Assembly: GCA_005116955.1 (NCBI GenBank)
Contig: SWDI01000003.1
Location: 82,208 to 146,207 of the forward strand
Length of the DNA stretch: 64,000 nucleotides
Direction of reading: 5' to 3'
Origin: Nitrospira sp.
GTDB taxonomy: Bacteria > Nitrospirota > Nitrospiria > Nitrospirales > Nitrospiraceae
Both the position numbers and the translations under genes were made by a program. This document shows positions 9,158 through 16,920 of this stretch, piece by piece. The notes below the pieces were generated by a model. That model had not been told where the DNA came from, did not search any database, and worked only from the letters and a program-made list of their open reading frames with translations. Numbering within the stretch: position 1 is the stretch's first letter; each line of letters begins with the position of its first letter.

Positions 9158-9533
9158 GTGGTCCTGAAGATACCTCCCACGTTGACGACATGGGAGGCGT
9201 TACAGTTCCGTGCCACGATTGAGTGTGAAATCGAAGAGATGAGGCGGGATGGCATTGCACCTGACATTCCCTATGATTTTGATGATGAGGATCGACTGGA
9301 AGAACCGAGCCACGTGAGCCTGATGGTTCTCGACCAGTCATGGTCGAGGGACCTTCGACCTTGGCCAAGATCCTTCCAGAACTGACCGTCGAGGAAGCAT
9401 GTGGTTGGCCCGCATGGTCCAGGCGTACGGAGAAACACAGGTACTCTCCCTGTGGCCCTCCTATGAGGTCCAGATTAACTTCGCAAGAGGGGTCTCTTCA
9501 GCGGACTCTCCCCGACAGGAACAGATGAGTTAG
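9158..9533 (+). pseudogene. Frame-broken small gene within the nuclease cluster
   Basis: Three overlapping reading frames join into one protein-like sequence. Frame 1 (GTG 9158 to about 9345) gives an acidic helical start with TTWEALQFRATIECEIEEM and DIPYDFDDED. Frame 2 (about 9340-9398) gives TLAKILPELTVEEA. Frame 3 (9399-9533) gives MWLARMVQAYGETQVLSLW and stops at TAG 9531. The sense of one continuous product is strongest at the second junction, where ELTVEEA runs naturally into VWLARMVQAYGE. Two frameshifts are needed, so this is a pseudogene, a sequencing fault or, less likely, programmed shifting. The family is not recognised. Confidence 0.5.
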
Positions 9534-9630
9534 GGCGCGAGGCTCGCGAGGGAGGCGAAGCCATGAGGGAGTCTTGGCAACTATAAGCCCTGGGAAAAAA
9601 GCACAGCGGACAGCCCGTTGGGCAAGGATC

Positions 9631-9996
9631 ATGACCAAATGGCTTGTCACCTTCAGCCATCGCGACGGAGCGAGGTGGCAGGTCGTGAATTTTAACGGTC
9701 CTCAGGGATTTGAGTCGGCGGGCATTGTAGATTTGCTCGCGATTCGAAAAGATCACCGATCCAATAAGCCAGGTCTGAAACGGGGTGATTTCTTTGAGAT
9801 TGTGCTAATCCAGGTCAAGGGTGGGTTTGCCGCTCGACCCAGCTCGCAGGATGTTGTGCGTCTTGCACAGGTTGCCAAGCACTACCATCCCAAGGTGGTT
9901 GTGCTTGCCGAGTGGCAACGGAAGCAGACACTTGCTCTCTTCAAGCTCGACAAGTTGCAATGGAAGCCGGTGGATCCGTCCATTGTCTTTAGCTAA
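9631..9996 (+). CDS. PD-(D/E)XK-like protein C, QxK variant
   Basis: A 121-residue protein. A single restriction-like core is visible: GPQGFES near 23-29, GIVDLLAIRK with D34, then the strand FEIVLIQVKGG with Q61-x-K63 where most nucleases have E-x-K, and a C-terminal strand VVVLAEW. I recall similar short proteins as uncharacterised genes in many bacteria. The frame also permits a TTG at 9574 giving 19 extra basic residues (KKAQRTARWAR), which could be genuine; the ATG at 9631 has AAGGA just upstream. It is the third nuclease-like gene of the cluster. With Gln in place of Glu, activity is uncertain. Confidence 0.68.
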   Translation: MTKWLVTFSHRDGARWQVVNFNGPQGFESAGIVDLLAIRKDHRSNKPGLKRGDFFEIVLIQVKGGFAARPSSQDVVRLAQVAKHYHPKVVVLAEWQRKQTLALFKLDKLQWKPVDPSIVFS

Positions 9997-10184
9997 TAGG
10001 AGGGATGGTTCCGGGGTTGACGAATGTCACGATGATATGCCCCAGCTGGTGTGCTCTCCGATTACTTCTATCCCTATGACCTTCCCTGTCACACTCTGCT
10101 GGTATCTTTATCTCTAGCAGGCCAAGATTCCTACGAGCGTTGAAGGGGGCGACTCAAACGCCATGGATAGGCAGTGAGGACCAC

Positions 10185-10808
10185 ATGGCTCTAGAAGGTA
10201 AGGCTCTTTCGGCACATGTCCCAACGGTTCGTAAGACCGGTGACGAGTGTTTCACGGTTGGTGATGAAACCTTGCCGGTCGATCTTCTCAGTTTCTGGCA
10301 GTGGTCCACGTCGGACCTCCTTGGAAACACGATGCGCGGCTGCCTGGCCGAATACATCGTAGCCATGGCATTGGGGATTACTTCTGAGGTTCGAAATGAC
10401 TGGGAAGCCTACGACCTAAAATTCAAGGATTGGAAAATAGAGGTGAAAGCTTCTGGCTATCTGCAGTCGTGGCCACAAAAGCGACTTTCTCGTCCCGTCT
10501 TCAGCATCCGACGGGCGCGGAGTTGGGATCCCGTCACAGGTCGAATGACTGATGAGGCGTACAGACAATCGGACCTATACGTGTTCTGCCTCCACCATCA
10601 CAAAGATAAGGCGACCGTAAATCCCCTGGATTTGGCTCAATGGACGTACTATATCCTCCCGACCGCGTGTCTTGATCGCACTCCACGATTCAAGGATGCG
10701 AGTTCCATAAGCTTGAGCGCTCTTACCACACTGAATCCATCCACAGTATCATTCAATGATCTCGGCCAATCCGTTAAAGACATGATGAGCCGAGCAAGGA
10801 TCGCATGA
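10185..10808 (+). CDS. PD-(D/E)XK nuclease-like protein D
   Basis: A 207-residue protein. The core is D77 in AYDLKF, then E86-x-K88 in WKIEVKAS, preceded by the helix RGCLAEYIVAMALG with E55, which matches the first glutamate of many PD-(D/E)XK enzymes. After the core comes a run of basic and aromatic residues (SRPVFSIRRARSWD) and SDLYVFCLHHHKD, a strand often seen in restriction endonuclease folds. The ATG at 10185 is favoured by GTGAGGACCAC upstream over the TTG at 10140. Its last bases overlap the next gene by four (ATGA). This is the fourth nuclease-like gene in the block. Targets are unknown. Confidence 0.74.
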   Translation: MALEGKALSAHVPTVRKTGDECFTVGDETLPVDLLSFWQWSTSDLLGNTMRGCLAEYIVAMALGITSEVRNDWEAYDLKFKDWKIEVKASGYLQSWPQKRLSRPVFSIRRARSWDPVTGRMTDEAYRQSDLYVFCLHHHKDKATVNPLDLAQWTYYILPTACLDRTPRFKDASSISLSALTTLNPSTVSFNDLGQSVKDMMSRARIA

Positions 10809-11200
10809 GGCTTCAATCATCCATGGTTCGTATCATCGCGGGGCTGATTGTCTTTTGCTTCATGGCGCCAGGTAACTGGCTTTGTGGCGTCGGGATTGCA
10901 CAGGCTCAAGTGCGAGGTGGATCGCCGTCGGCTCCGCCTAAGCCGCAGTCCAAGAAACCGCTCGATCCGATGAATCGCCCCATGGACGAGTTGGGCGTGA
11001 CCGGAAAAGACGACACGCTCTGCAGCGACCGCTGGTATTCCTGCACGAGCTATGACCGTCAGCAGTTCGACCAAAAGTATCCCGGCCAGCCGCTCAAAGA
11101 TCTGCTCCGCTACGGCGAACCAGACTGGCCGGATAAGCCATGCGAGAGGCAAGACTGGAATAATTCCCTCGACTACCATGACAAGATGGACAAAGACTAA
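10805..11200 (+). CDS. Small exported cysteine-containing protein
   Basis: A 131-residue protein with a signal peptide (hydrophobic RIIAGLIVFCFMAP, cleavage likely after GIAQAQ near residue 36), then a proline/lysine-rich linker and a short domain with three cysteines (LCSDRWYSC... and PCERQDW). No family recognised. The ATG overlaps the stop of nuclease-like gene D (ATGA), suggesting coupling; an ATG at 10823 would give a tighter signal peptide. The mature part is acidic and aromatic with no membrane segment. It may be a periplasmic protein unrelated to the nuclease genes despite the overlap. Confidence 0.6.
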   Translation: MRLQSSMVRIIAGLIVFCFMAPGNWLCGVGIAQAQVRGGSPSAPPKPQSKKPLDPMNRPMDELGVTGKDDTLCSDRWYSCTSYDRQQFDQKYPGQPLKDLLRYGEPDWPDKPCERQDWNNSLDYHDKMDKD

Positions 11201-11402
11201 AATTCTCGCCCTCAGCCAGTGACCTTTCGCACACTCTCCCGTTACGTTCGATGTCAATCTGACTGGGGCAATGATGATACACCGATGAAAATGGGCGGTA
11301 CAAAAAAATTGCCTTGAAGGAGGAGAAAGTCGAAGGTCTGTATCCGCTCGCGTCAGGCACGACACATCGATAAAGAGCGAGCGGGTCACACGAAGTGCGG
11401 TT

Positions 11403-11478
11403 TGGTGGCGGTGGGCCGGATTGAACGGCCGACCCGCGGCTTATGAGTCCGCTGCTCTGCCAACTGAGCTACACCGCC
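11403..11478 (-). tRNA. tRNA with anticodon CAT, probably elongator tRNA-Met
   Basis: A full cloverleaf is readable on the minus strand: acceptor GGCGGTG (11478-11472) pairing with CACCGCC, D-arm GCTC/GAGC, anticodon loop CTCATAA, five-base variable loop, T-arm GGCCG-TTCAATC-CGGCC, discriminator A and an encoded CCA (11405-11403). The anticodon stem GCGGA/GCCGC has an A-G mismatch next to the loop. It lacks the three G-C pairs and the 1-72 mismatch of initiator tRNA. A lysidine-modified tRNA-Ile(CAT) cannot be ruled out from sequence alone. Confidence 0.92.
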
Positions 11479-11612
11479 ACGTTGAAGAGTGCAGATGATA
11501 GCCGAAGACGACGGTCACTGTCCACCGACTGGACATGGCATAGCCGTGCCATGTCTGGATGAAGTTGTTCAAAACCTGCTATGGTTTTAAGGGGCCGTTT
11601 GAGAGGATGAAG

Positions 11613-12476
11613 ATGTCGATCGGAGACAATCGTGCGGTGGTCATCACGGGGGCTTCCACCGGAATTGGAGCGGCCTGTGCGCTTCACCTGGACCAGTTAG
11701 GGTTCGTGGTATTTGCAGGGGTACGAAAACCGGAAGACGGCGTAGCCCTTCAAAAATCAAGTTCTGATCGGCTGGTGCCGGTGGAACTCGATGTGACGGA
11801 TCTCATAACTATTCGAAAGTCTCACGCAGTCGTTTTGCAAGCGACGAGAGATCGTGGACTCTTTGGCCTTATTAACAATGCCGGGATTGCGGTCGTAGCG
11901 CCACTTGAAGCCGTGCCGATCGCCGACCTCCGCCAGCAGCTTGAAGTGAATGTCGTCGGGCAGGTGGCCGTGACTCAGGTGTTTCTGCCGCTGATTCGCC
12001 AGGCACGGGGGCGCATCGTCAACATGGGCTCTATCGCAGGACTCTCAACGATGCCGCTGATGGGCCCCTATTCGGCTTCGAAGTTCGCACTGGAAGCCAT
12101 TACAGACGCCTTGCGCCTCGAAGTCCAACAATGGGGGATTCATGTCTCGATTATCCAGCCGGGTGCGATCACGACGCCTATTTGGAATAAGTCGGCGATT
12201 GAGGCAGCTGAGCGAGAGGCTGCCATCGAGACGGAGCTTCGAACCCTCTATAAGCCTGTTGTGGCTGCGGTGAGGAAGGTCGTGGGAGAAGCTTCAAAGC
12301 GAGCGATCGCGCCTGATGCGGTCGCAAGAGTGGTTGAAGAAGCCCTGACCGCTCCGACTCCGAAAACGCGGTATCTTGTTGGGACTGATGCCAAGCTCCG
12401 CGCGCTGATGGTGAAACTGCTTCCTGATCGGATCTCAGATCGAATGCTTACCTGGATTTTGAAGCTTCCCCACTGA
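11613..12476 (+). CDS. SDR-family oxidoreductase
   Basis: A classical short-chain dehydrogenase/reductase of 287 residues. Motifs are TGASTGIG (dinucleotide binding, near residue 12), NNAG (near 88), a Ser in GSIAGLS and the YSASK catalytic pair near residue 155, followed by the PGAI loop. The ATG at 11613 is chosen because GAGAGG lies six bases upstream; the open frame begins further up at 11559. Closest layout is that of retinol- or 17-beta-hydroxysteroid-dehydrogenase-like SDRs with the extended C-terminal helices. The substrate cannot be read from sequence. Stand-alone transcription unit after the tRNA. Confidence 0.87.
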   Translation: MSIGDNRAVVITGASTGIGAACALHLDQLGFVVFAGVRKPEDGVALQKSSSDRLVPVELDVTDLITIRKSHAVVLQATRDRGLFGLINNAGIAVVAPLEAVPIADLRQQLEVNVVGQVAVTQVFLPLIRQARGRIVNMGSIAGLSTMPLMGPYSASKFALEAITDALRLEVQQWGIHVSIIQPGAITTPIWNKSAIEAAEREAAIETELRTLYKPVVAAVRKVVGEASKRAIAPDAVARVVEEALTAPTPKTRYLVGTDAKLRALMVKLLPDRISDRMLTWILKLPH

Positions 12477-12730
12477 GCGCACACCGCAATCTCCGCACCG
12501 ATTTCTTATTCAGATGGGTCATGGATCCCAAGCGGATCGTTGAGCTGGTTATGGTATGCCGACAGTTCGTGACCGAAGGATGATGCGCCTCGTACTGGGG
12601 TGTTAAATGTTTGTTACAGTTGGAAACCCGATCGAATATAGATTGAGGTTTGAGACAATCTCATGTACTCAGAGAAGTACGCAGGTGTCTATGCGTGCAT
12701 TCCTGCCAATCGTCAGTGAGAGGATCGGCT

Positions 12731-13570
12731 GTGAATATATGTGTGCGCTTTGTTCAGCGTCTCGGAGCGATGGCACTCATCGTTGCTACGGTATCGCTCA
12801 ACTGGACTTCGGAAGCTTTTGCCGTGCGTCCCTTCGTGACCGACGACGCGCGGATTATCTATAGAGGGCAGGTGGTCACTGAATCATACGGCGGGATCAC
12901 GATGGCACAAGGAGAGAAACCGGCCATAGAGGTGCGTTCACTGCAAGGCATCGGTATCACCGACCGCCTTGAGCTTACTGCCGGTGGATTCGGTTTTACC
13001 TATCATGACAATCAAGCCCGACCGCTCGACATACTGATTCAGCCGAAGTATGTCCTCCATAGTTCTCTGGGTGTGATTCCTTCCCTCTCGGTTGCCGCTG
13101 CCGCGTTGTTTCCTCTCAACGGCAATCGGCAGCACTGGGACGGATATGCCATGGCTCACCTCAGTTGGTTTCTCTTCACACCTGATCCTGACACCGATCC
13201 CTATGACAACAATCTGTCCATTCATTTTAACCTCGGGGCAAAGTCTCGTTATGATGCCGGCCCAGCCACGTTCCAGAGTAAGCTGTACTGGGCCGCAGGA
13301 TTTGAGGTTATTACGCCGATGACACGCGAGCTTCGATTTTTAGGAGAAGTGTTCAACGGCGACCCGTTCGGGTTCGAGGAGAAATTTCCGGCCTATCAAA
13401 CGGGATTCCGGTGGTACAAAGCGCCGAACATGCAGCTGGATCTGGTGTTCCGAGGTGTTCGGAATACCACGGAAGACGTTCGTTTTGTCGCGGGGGGCGG
13501 TGGGTTGCCGGAAGAATGGAACTACACCATCCAAATAGGAATCCGATATCTCATCGATGTCTTCCGCTAG
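12731..13570 (+). CDS. Exported outer-membrane-type beta-barrel protein
   Basis: A 279-residue protein with a signal peptide ending near SEAFA (residue 30), followed by VRPFVTDDARI and alternating amphipathic strands (LELTAGGFGFTY, MAHLSWFLF, FEVITPMTREL, WNYTIQIGIRYLI) ending in an aromatic-rich last strand with terminal FR. This is typical of outer-membrane barrels of the transporter/MetA-pathway-like family. GTG at 12731 is preferred because GAGAGG lies six bases upstream; the frame extends to 12650 without sensible protein. Cargo and partners are unknown. Confidence 0.72.
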   Translation: MNICVRFVQRLGAMALIVATVSLNWTSEAFAVRPFVTDDARIIYRGQVVTESYGGITMAQGEKPAIEVRSLQGIGITDRLELTAGGFGFTYHDNQARPLDILIQPKYVLHSSLGVIPSLSVAAAALFPLNGNRQHWDGYAMAHLSWFLFTPDPDTDPYDNNLSIHFNLGAKSRYDAGPATFQSKLYWAAGFEVITPMTRELRFLGEVFNGDPFGFEEKFPAYQTGFRWYKAPNMQLDLVFRGVRNTTEDVRFVAGGGGLPEEWNYTIQIGIRYLIDVFR

Positions 13571-13646
13571 CCGACGGAGGTATGGAAATGAATCGTACAG
13601 GTAAGGATGCGATGGCTGCCTGCTCTGTCGATTCTGATGCGGGAGT

Positions 13647-14090
13647 TCAGCCGACAAAATCCGGGTTGAGACGGGTCAGGGGTTTGACAGACAGGGCTTT
13701 GATCTCATTGTAAACGATCGTACGGCCGACTTGTCTGAGTCGGCTGAAGACACCCTCGACAATCACTTGATCACCTTCGTGGACTTCCAGCTGCCCAAGG
13801 CTTACCACCTTCAATGTACCGGCCTGGTCTTGCAACAAAAAGCCATAGGCCGGTTGCCCTTGACGATTGGTGGCTAACTGCACGTTCATGACCTTTCCAG
13901 TGACCATGACGTCTTGATGATCGTACTGCTCCGGATGGGCCAGGAGCTCCGAGATCTCAATCAGGCCAGCAGCTGCTGCTGGGGTTGCCGTGCCCAGTCC
14001 TCCTGGCAGGCAAAGGCAGATGAAGAGGAGCAGGAGAAAGATAGCCACTGGCGTGACAAATAGTGAGGGAGTAGAGGATCGTGTTGTCAT
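13647..14090 (-). CDS. Exported OB-fold protein
   Basis: A 147-residue protein. Residues 13-40 form a signal peptide or anchor (VAIFLLLLFICLCLPGGLG, AAAAG). The mature part is a single OB-fold of the tRNA_anti-like/BOF kind: DVMVTGKV opening strand, AYGFLLQDQAG, LKVVSLGQ, EGDQVIVEGVF. Such periplasmic OB-folds bind small ligands or peptides; a role is not assignable here. Convergent with the barrel protein gene. The next gene on the same strand begins 49 bases upstream of it, so the two may be co-transcribed. Confidence 0.7.
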   Translation of the reverse strand: MTTRSSTPSLFVTPVAIFLLLLFICLCLPGGLGTATPAAAAGLIEISELLAHPEQYDHQDVMVTGKVMNVQLATNRQGQPAYGFLLQDQAGTLKVVSLGQLEVHEGDQVIVEGVFSRLRQVGRTIVYNEIKALSVKPLTRLNPDFVG

Positions 14091-14139
14091 TGTTGAACGT
14101 AATTATACCGGACTGTTGGTGATTGGCAACTATGAAAGT

Positions 14140-15321
14140 TTACCATTTGTCAGAAGCTCGACCGCTGACATCCTCTCCGATGAAATTGTGGAGAATGTGG
14201 TGTTGTAGCTCCGTGAGTTCCGCAGGGCTGGCCTCGTTCTGCGGTTCGAGCAATTCCGACTCTTTCGATTTCGGGGCCGTACGTGTGAGGAGCTCTTCAT
14301 CCAGCGCCTCGTCGCTGGCGTCTACGTCCTTCTGTATGGAGACCAGCCGTTGGAGTCCGAACAAGGTGCGGGTTGATTCACTGTGCATGGCGTTGGAACT
14401 GGCTCCATACACCAGCGAATTCCAAAATTTCGTTTCAGTGGCCTCCGGTATTCGAATCACGGCATAAGCAGCCAGTTTCTCAAGTAACGCTGACTCAGTC
14501 TGCTCGAGCCCATCGTAGGTCGCGATCGATCGTTCGATGGGGGTATGAGAAAGCACTTGTACGGTGTCCTTCCAGAGCTCCAGGGAGGGGGTGCTTCCTG
14601 GTACCGGACGGATCCCTGAGCCTTTGGCCTGCAGTGCGGTGAGATACTGAGACAAGAACTTGACCTTGCGCGCGGCCAACGTACTGGCTGGAATTCCCCA
14701 GATGTGCCCAATTTCATGATCAAGCAAGATCGTCTGATCCGATGTCCGCTGCTCGCGCTCAGCCAGGTCGAGACGTTTCTTGAACCGTTCAGCAAACCGG
14801 AGCAGTGTTTGCATTTCAATGGCCAGCCGTTGCCGTTGATATTCCTCCGCTGTTACCTCGTTGTGTTCCCAACGCTCGTCCAGCAGCCGGAGTATCGCCG
14901 TGGGGACGGCGGACCGAGCCTGGGATTTGAGCGTCTCGATTGTTTCGGCAGACACACCACGGTCAGCGAGCAGGAGGGCGGCTCGAGAGACGAAGGCCTC
15001 CGCCATGTGGGCCTGATGTTTCAGGACGATGCACTGAAGCCAGGTTCGTTCTCGTCGAAGCCGAGCCCGTCTGCGGTATTCGTTCCGGCGATCGATCATT
15101 GCGGTGATCGACTCCTGGGTCATCGTGGTGACGGGCTTCTTGCCGGAGACACATCGAGGGTCTGGCCGGTCCGCCACCATATACAAGATTTCCTCGTGGG
15201 TGACGTCGAGATACTGGATCAGTAACAGTCTGAGGATGATGCGACCTTGGATCGGCAAGCCGGCGACGACGTCTTCAATCATCTCGGCGGTCAGCGGCGA
15301 TGCCATGACTGTTTGCGTCAT
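14140..15321 (-). CDS. Conserved-looking protein of unknown function
   Basis: A 393-residue soluble protein that I do not recognise. The N-terminal 100 residues are helical and very basic (DRRNEYRRRARLRRER near 78-93). The middle (90-220) is long-helical and could form coiled coils. DHEIGHIWG near residues 208-216 resembles a metal-binding HExxH variant but lacks the first His of that motif. The tail (340-393) is acidic and low-complexity. It continues the minus-strand group with the OB-fold gene downstream and a small gene upstream. Coding potential is supported by uninterrupted length and normal codon use. Confidence 0.6.
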   Translation of the reverse strand: MTQTVMASPLTAEMIEDVVAGLPIQGRIILRLLLIQYLDVTHEEILYMVADRPDPRCVSGKKPVTTMTQESITAMIDRRNEYRRRARLRRERTWLQCIVLKHQAHMAEAFVSRAALLLADRGVSAETIETLKSQARSAVPTAILRLLDERWEHNEVTAEEYQRQRLAIEMQTLLRFAERFKKRLDLAEREQRTSDQTILLDHEIGHIWGIPASTLAARKVKFLSQYLTALQAKGSGIRPVPGSTPSLELWKDTVQVLSHTPIERSIATYDGLEQTESALLEKLAAYAVIRIPEATETKFWNSLVYGASSNAMHSESTRTLFGLQRLVSIQKDVDASDEALDEELLTRTAPKSKESELLEPQNEASPAELTELQHHILHNFIGEDVSGRASDKW

Positions 15322-15400
15322 ATGTTCTTTCAGCCGGTGAAGGCCATGGTTCTAAGGTGTACGCAGGAGTGAGACGGTACGAATCGCATCTGATGGCTGA

Positions 15401-15619
15401 CTATGCTGTGCCGGTCCGTTGCTCACGTTGTTCGAGTTGAAGGGCGACATATTCACGGATGTCTTGTATGCTGCCGCTCAGGAACATTTCCCGTGGGATT
15501 TCTACTCGCACAAGCTGGGAGGGATCGATCCCTCGGTCTTGGGCATAGAGTTCATCGATATACAGGCTCACTGAGCCATCAGGAAAACGCAGGGCATAGA
15601 GAGCGTTGGTATCAGCCAT
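15401..15619 (-). CDS. Small hypothetical protein
   Basis: A 72-residue protein starting MADTNALYALRFPDGSV. The likely ATG is at 15619 with GGGA five bases upstream; the frame is open to 15718. It has a short beta-rich start (ALRFPDGSVSLYIDELYA) and a helical end (EYVALQLEQREQ). No family recognised. It lies 79 bases upstream of the 393-residue unknown gene on the same strand. Confidence 0.5.
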   Translation of the reverse strand: MADTNALYALRFPDGSVSLYIDELYAQDRGIDPSQLVRVEIPREMFLSGSIQDIREYVALQLEQREQRTGTA

Positions 15620-15729
15620 GAGATCCCAGCGAGTAACAGTGTAGAGGTAACACAGGCCTCGTCGGACTGTCAAAGCCGCAGAAACGTGTGGGAGTGGTAA
15701 ACCGTCATCGGTAGTCACCCGTCATTTTC

Positions 15730-15882
15730 ATGGACCTATCGCAGTATCCAGCTTCGTGTGAGAACGGAGATTGTGGAGAAGATTATGACAATCCTCGCAG
15801 GGAGTATCTGATGCGGGAATGCTTGAGCCATACGTCCTTGCGAGAGCTGGCTGAGTCCTGGGAGGGCTATCGAACGTCGTAG
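15730..15882 (+). CDS. Possible 50-residue ORF
   Basis: An ATG at 15730 opens a 50-codon frame ending in TAG at 15880-15882. The product is polar, with Cys-containing CENGDCGEDYD near residues 10-20 and a helical second half (YLMRECLSHTSLRELAESW). No ribosome-binding site is visible and there is no homologue I recognise; it fits between two minus-strand genes. It is listed because the composition is protein-like. Confidence 0.25.
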   Translation: MDLSQYPASCENGDCGEDYDNPRREYLMRECLSHTSLRELAESWEGYRTS

Positions 15883-15925
15883 GGCAACAGGTGTGTCTGG
15901 ATGACAGCGTGTTCGATAAAAATAA

Positions 15926-15956
15926 AGGGCCTTCGATCGTTATGATCGAAGGCCCT
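15926..15956 (-). terminator. Rho-independent terminator of the HemQ/Cld-like gene
   Basis: Perfect 13-base stem AGGGCCTTCGATC / GATCGAAGGCCCT around a five-base loop. Read on the minus strand, it follows the heme-protein stop at 15980 by 24 bases and is followed by TTATTTTTATCG. Confidence 0.85.
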
Positions 15957-15979
15957 AGGACTCACTCTGATCCGGATAT

Positions 15980-16702
15980 CTAGCCGCCGAGGGTGTCGAG
16001 GGTTTCCTTGAGGCTCTTGCGAATGCACGTGAAGATCGGGGTATCCCGCAGCGTATAGCGTGAGCCCTCTGTCTCCCGTAGAGCCATCACTAAGTCCAGA
16101 AAATCCTCCGGCTTGTCGCTTTCAAACGCCACGACCCATTCCTGATCGTCCAACCCAAACGAATAGGTCGTATTCAGCTTCACGGAGGGGAATCGATGTC
16201 CCACTTCGATGTGCTCGTCCATCATGCCTTGCCGTGCCGCCTTCGTCAGCAAAAACCATTCCCTGGTCTTCAAAAACGGATAGACGAAGATGTACTTGCT
16301 TTTCCCTGGGACCACGGTCAACCGTTTGCCTTCCTGGCCTGCATGCGAGTGATGATCGACGTACACGGATCGTTTGGTGATCGCCAGATAGGAGTAGGGG
16401 GTTGTGAGGTACTGCCCTAAGCCGGAGGCCAGCATTTTGGTAGTCATGTCCTGGAACAGGTCGAGATCATAGCTGATACGCCAGAGCATGAAGTCGCAGT
16501 CGCCGCGGATACCAATGGTCGAATAGGGGACCAGGAGGACTTGTCCGTTGTACTCCTCCACCGCGCGGAGGAATTCCTGCTTGCCCTGCGTCCGCACATC
16601 CTCCGGCAACCGCCGCCAAGCGGGATCGACTTTATAGAATACAAAGTTGACGTACTGACGCCGAGGGGCCGATGGGGTAGGGGATGTTTCCGGGGTCGAC
16701 AT
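15980..16702 (-). CDS. Chlorite-dismutase/HemQ family heme protein
   Basis: A 240-residue member of the Cld superfamily, which contains chlorite dismutases and coproheme decarboxylases (HemQ/ChdC, last step of the coproporphyrin-dependent heme pathway). Visible are the YVNFVFYKVDPAW start, IRGDCDFMLWR, the VYPFLKTREWF strand whose Tyr matches the HemQ catalytic Tyr region, and DEHIEVGHRFP carrying the expected proximal His. By hand alignment, the distal Arg of true chlorite dismutases is replaced by Leu (VKLNTTYSFGLDD), which argues against chlorite dismutation. The ATG at 16702 follows AAAGGAG with seven bases spacing. A terminator follows the gene. The heme role is inference. Confidence 0.85.
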   Translation of the reverse strand: MSTPETSPTPSAPRRQYVNFVFYKVDPAWRRLPEDVRTQGKQEFLRAVEEYNGQVLLVPYSTIGIRGDCDFMLWRISYDLDLFQDMTTKMLASGLGQYLTTPYSYLAITKRSVYVDHHSHAGQEGKRLTVVPGKSKYIFVYPFLKTREWFLLTKAARQGMMDEHIEVGHRFPSVKLNTTYSFGLDDQEWVVAFESDKPEDFLDLVMALRETEGSRYTLRDTPIFTCIRKSLKETLDTLGG

Positions 16703-16920
16703 TACCAAACTCCTTTAGTATCAATTAGCATCAATAGAGGAGAGCCTCTCCTCAAGTCTTCTTCGTTTAGCACTTCCCCTTCTGTCTTGTCAACGGGAGG
16801 CCAGACCCGAACTGTTCATTGACAGGATGCCGAGCTTCTGGTACTGGCAACCGCGTGCAATCGGTGGCGCGGTTCGCGTTGTGATCAACTCGGCTTAGAT
16901 GGAATAGACTCGTATTGCGT

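Noticed and set aside
14704..15225. Plus-strand 173-codon ORF opposite the 393-residue unknown gene
   Set aside because: Shadow of the longer minus-strand frame, without a ribosome-binding site.
15980..16702. Naming this gene chlorite dismutase outright
   Set aside because: The expected distal Arg seems absent, so only the superfamily is claimed.
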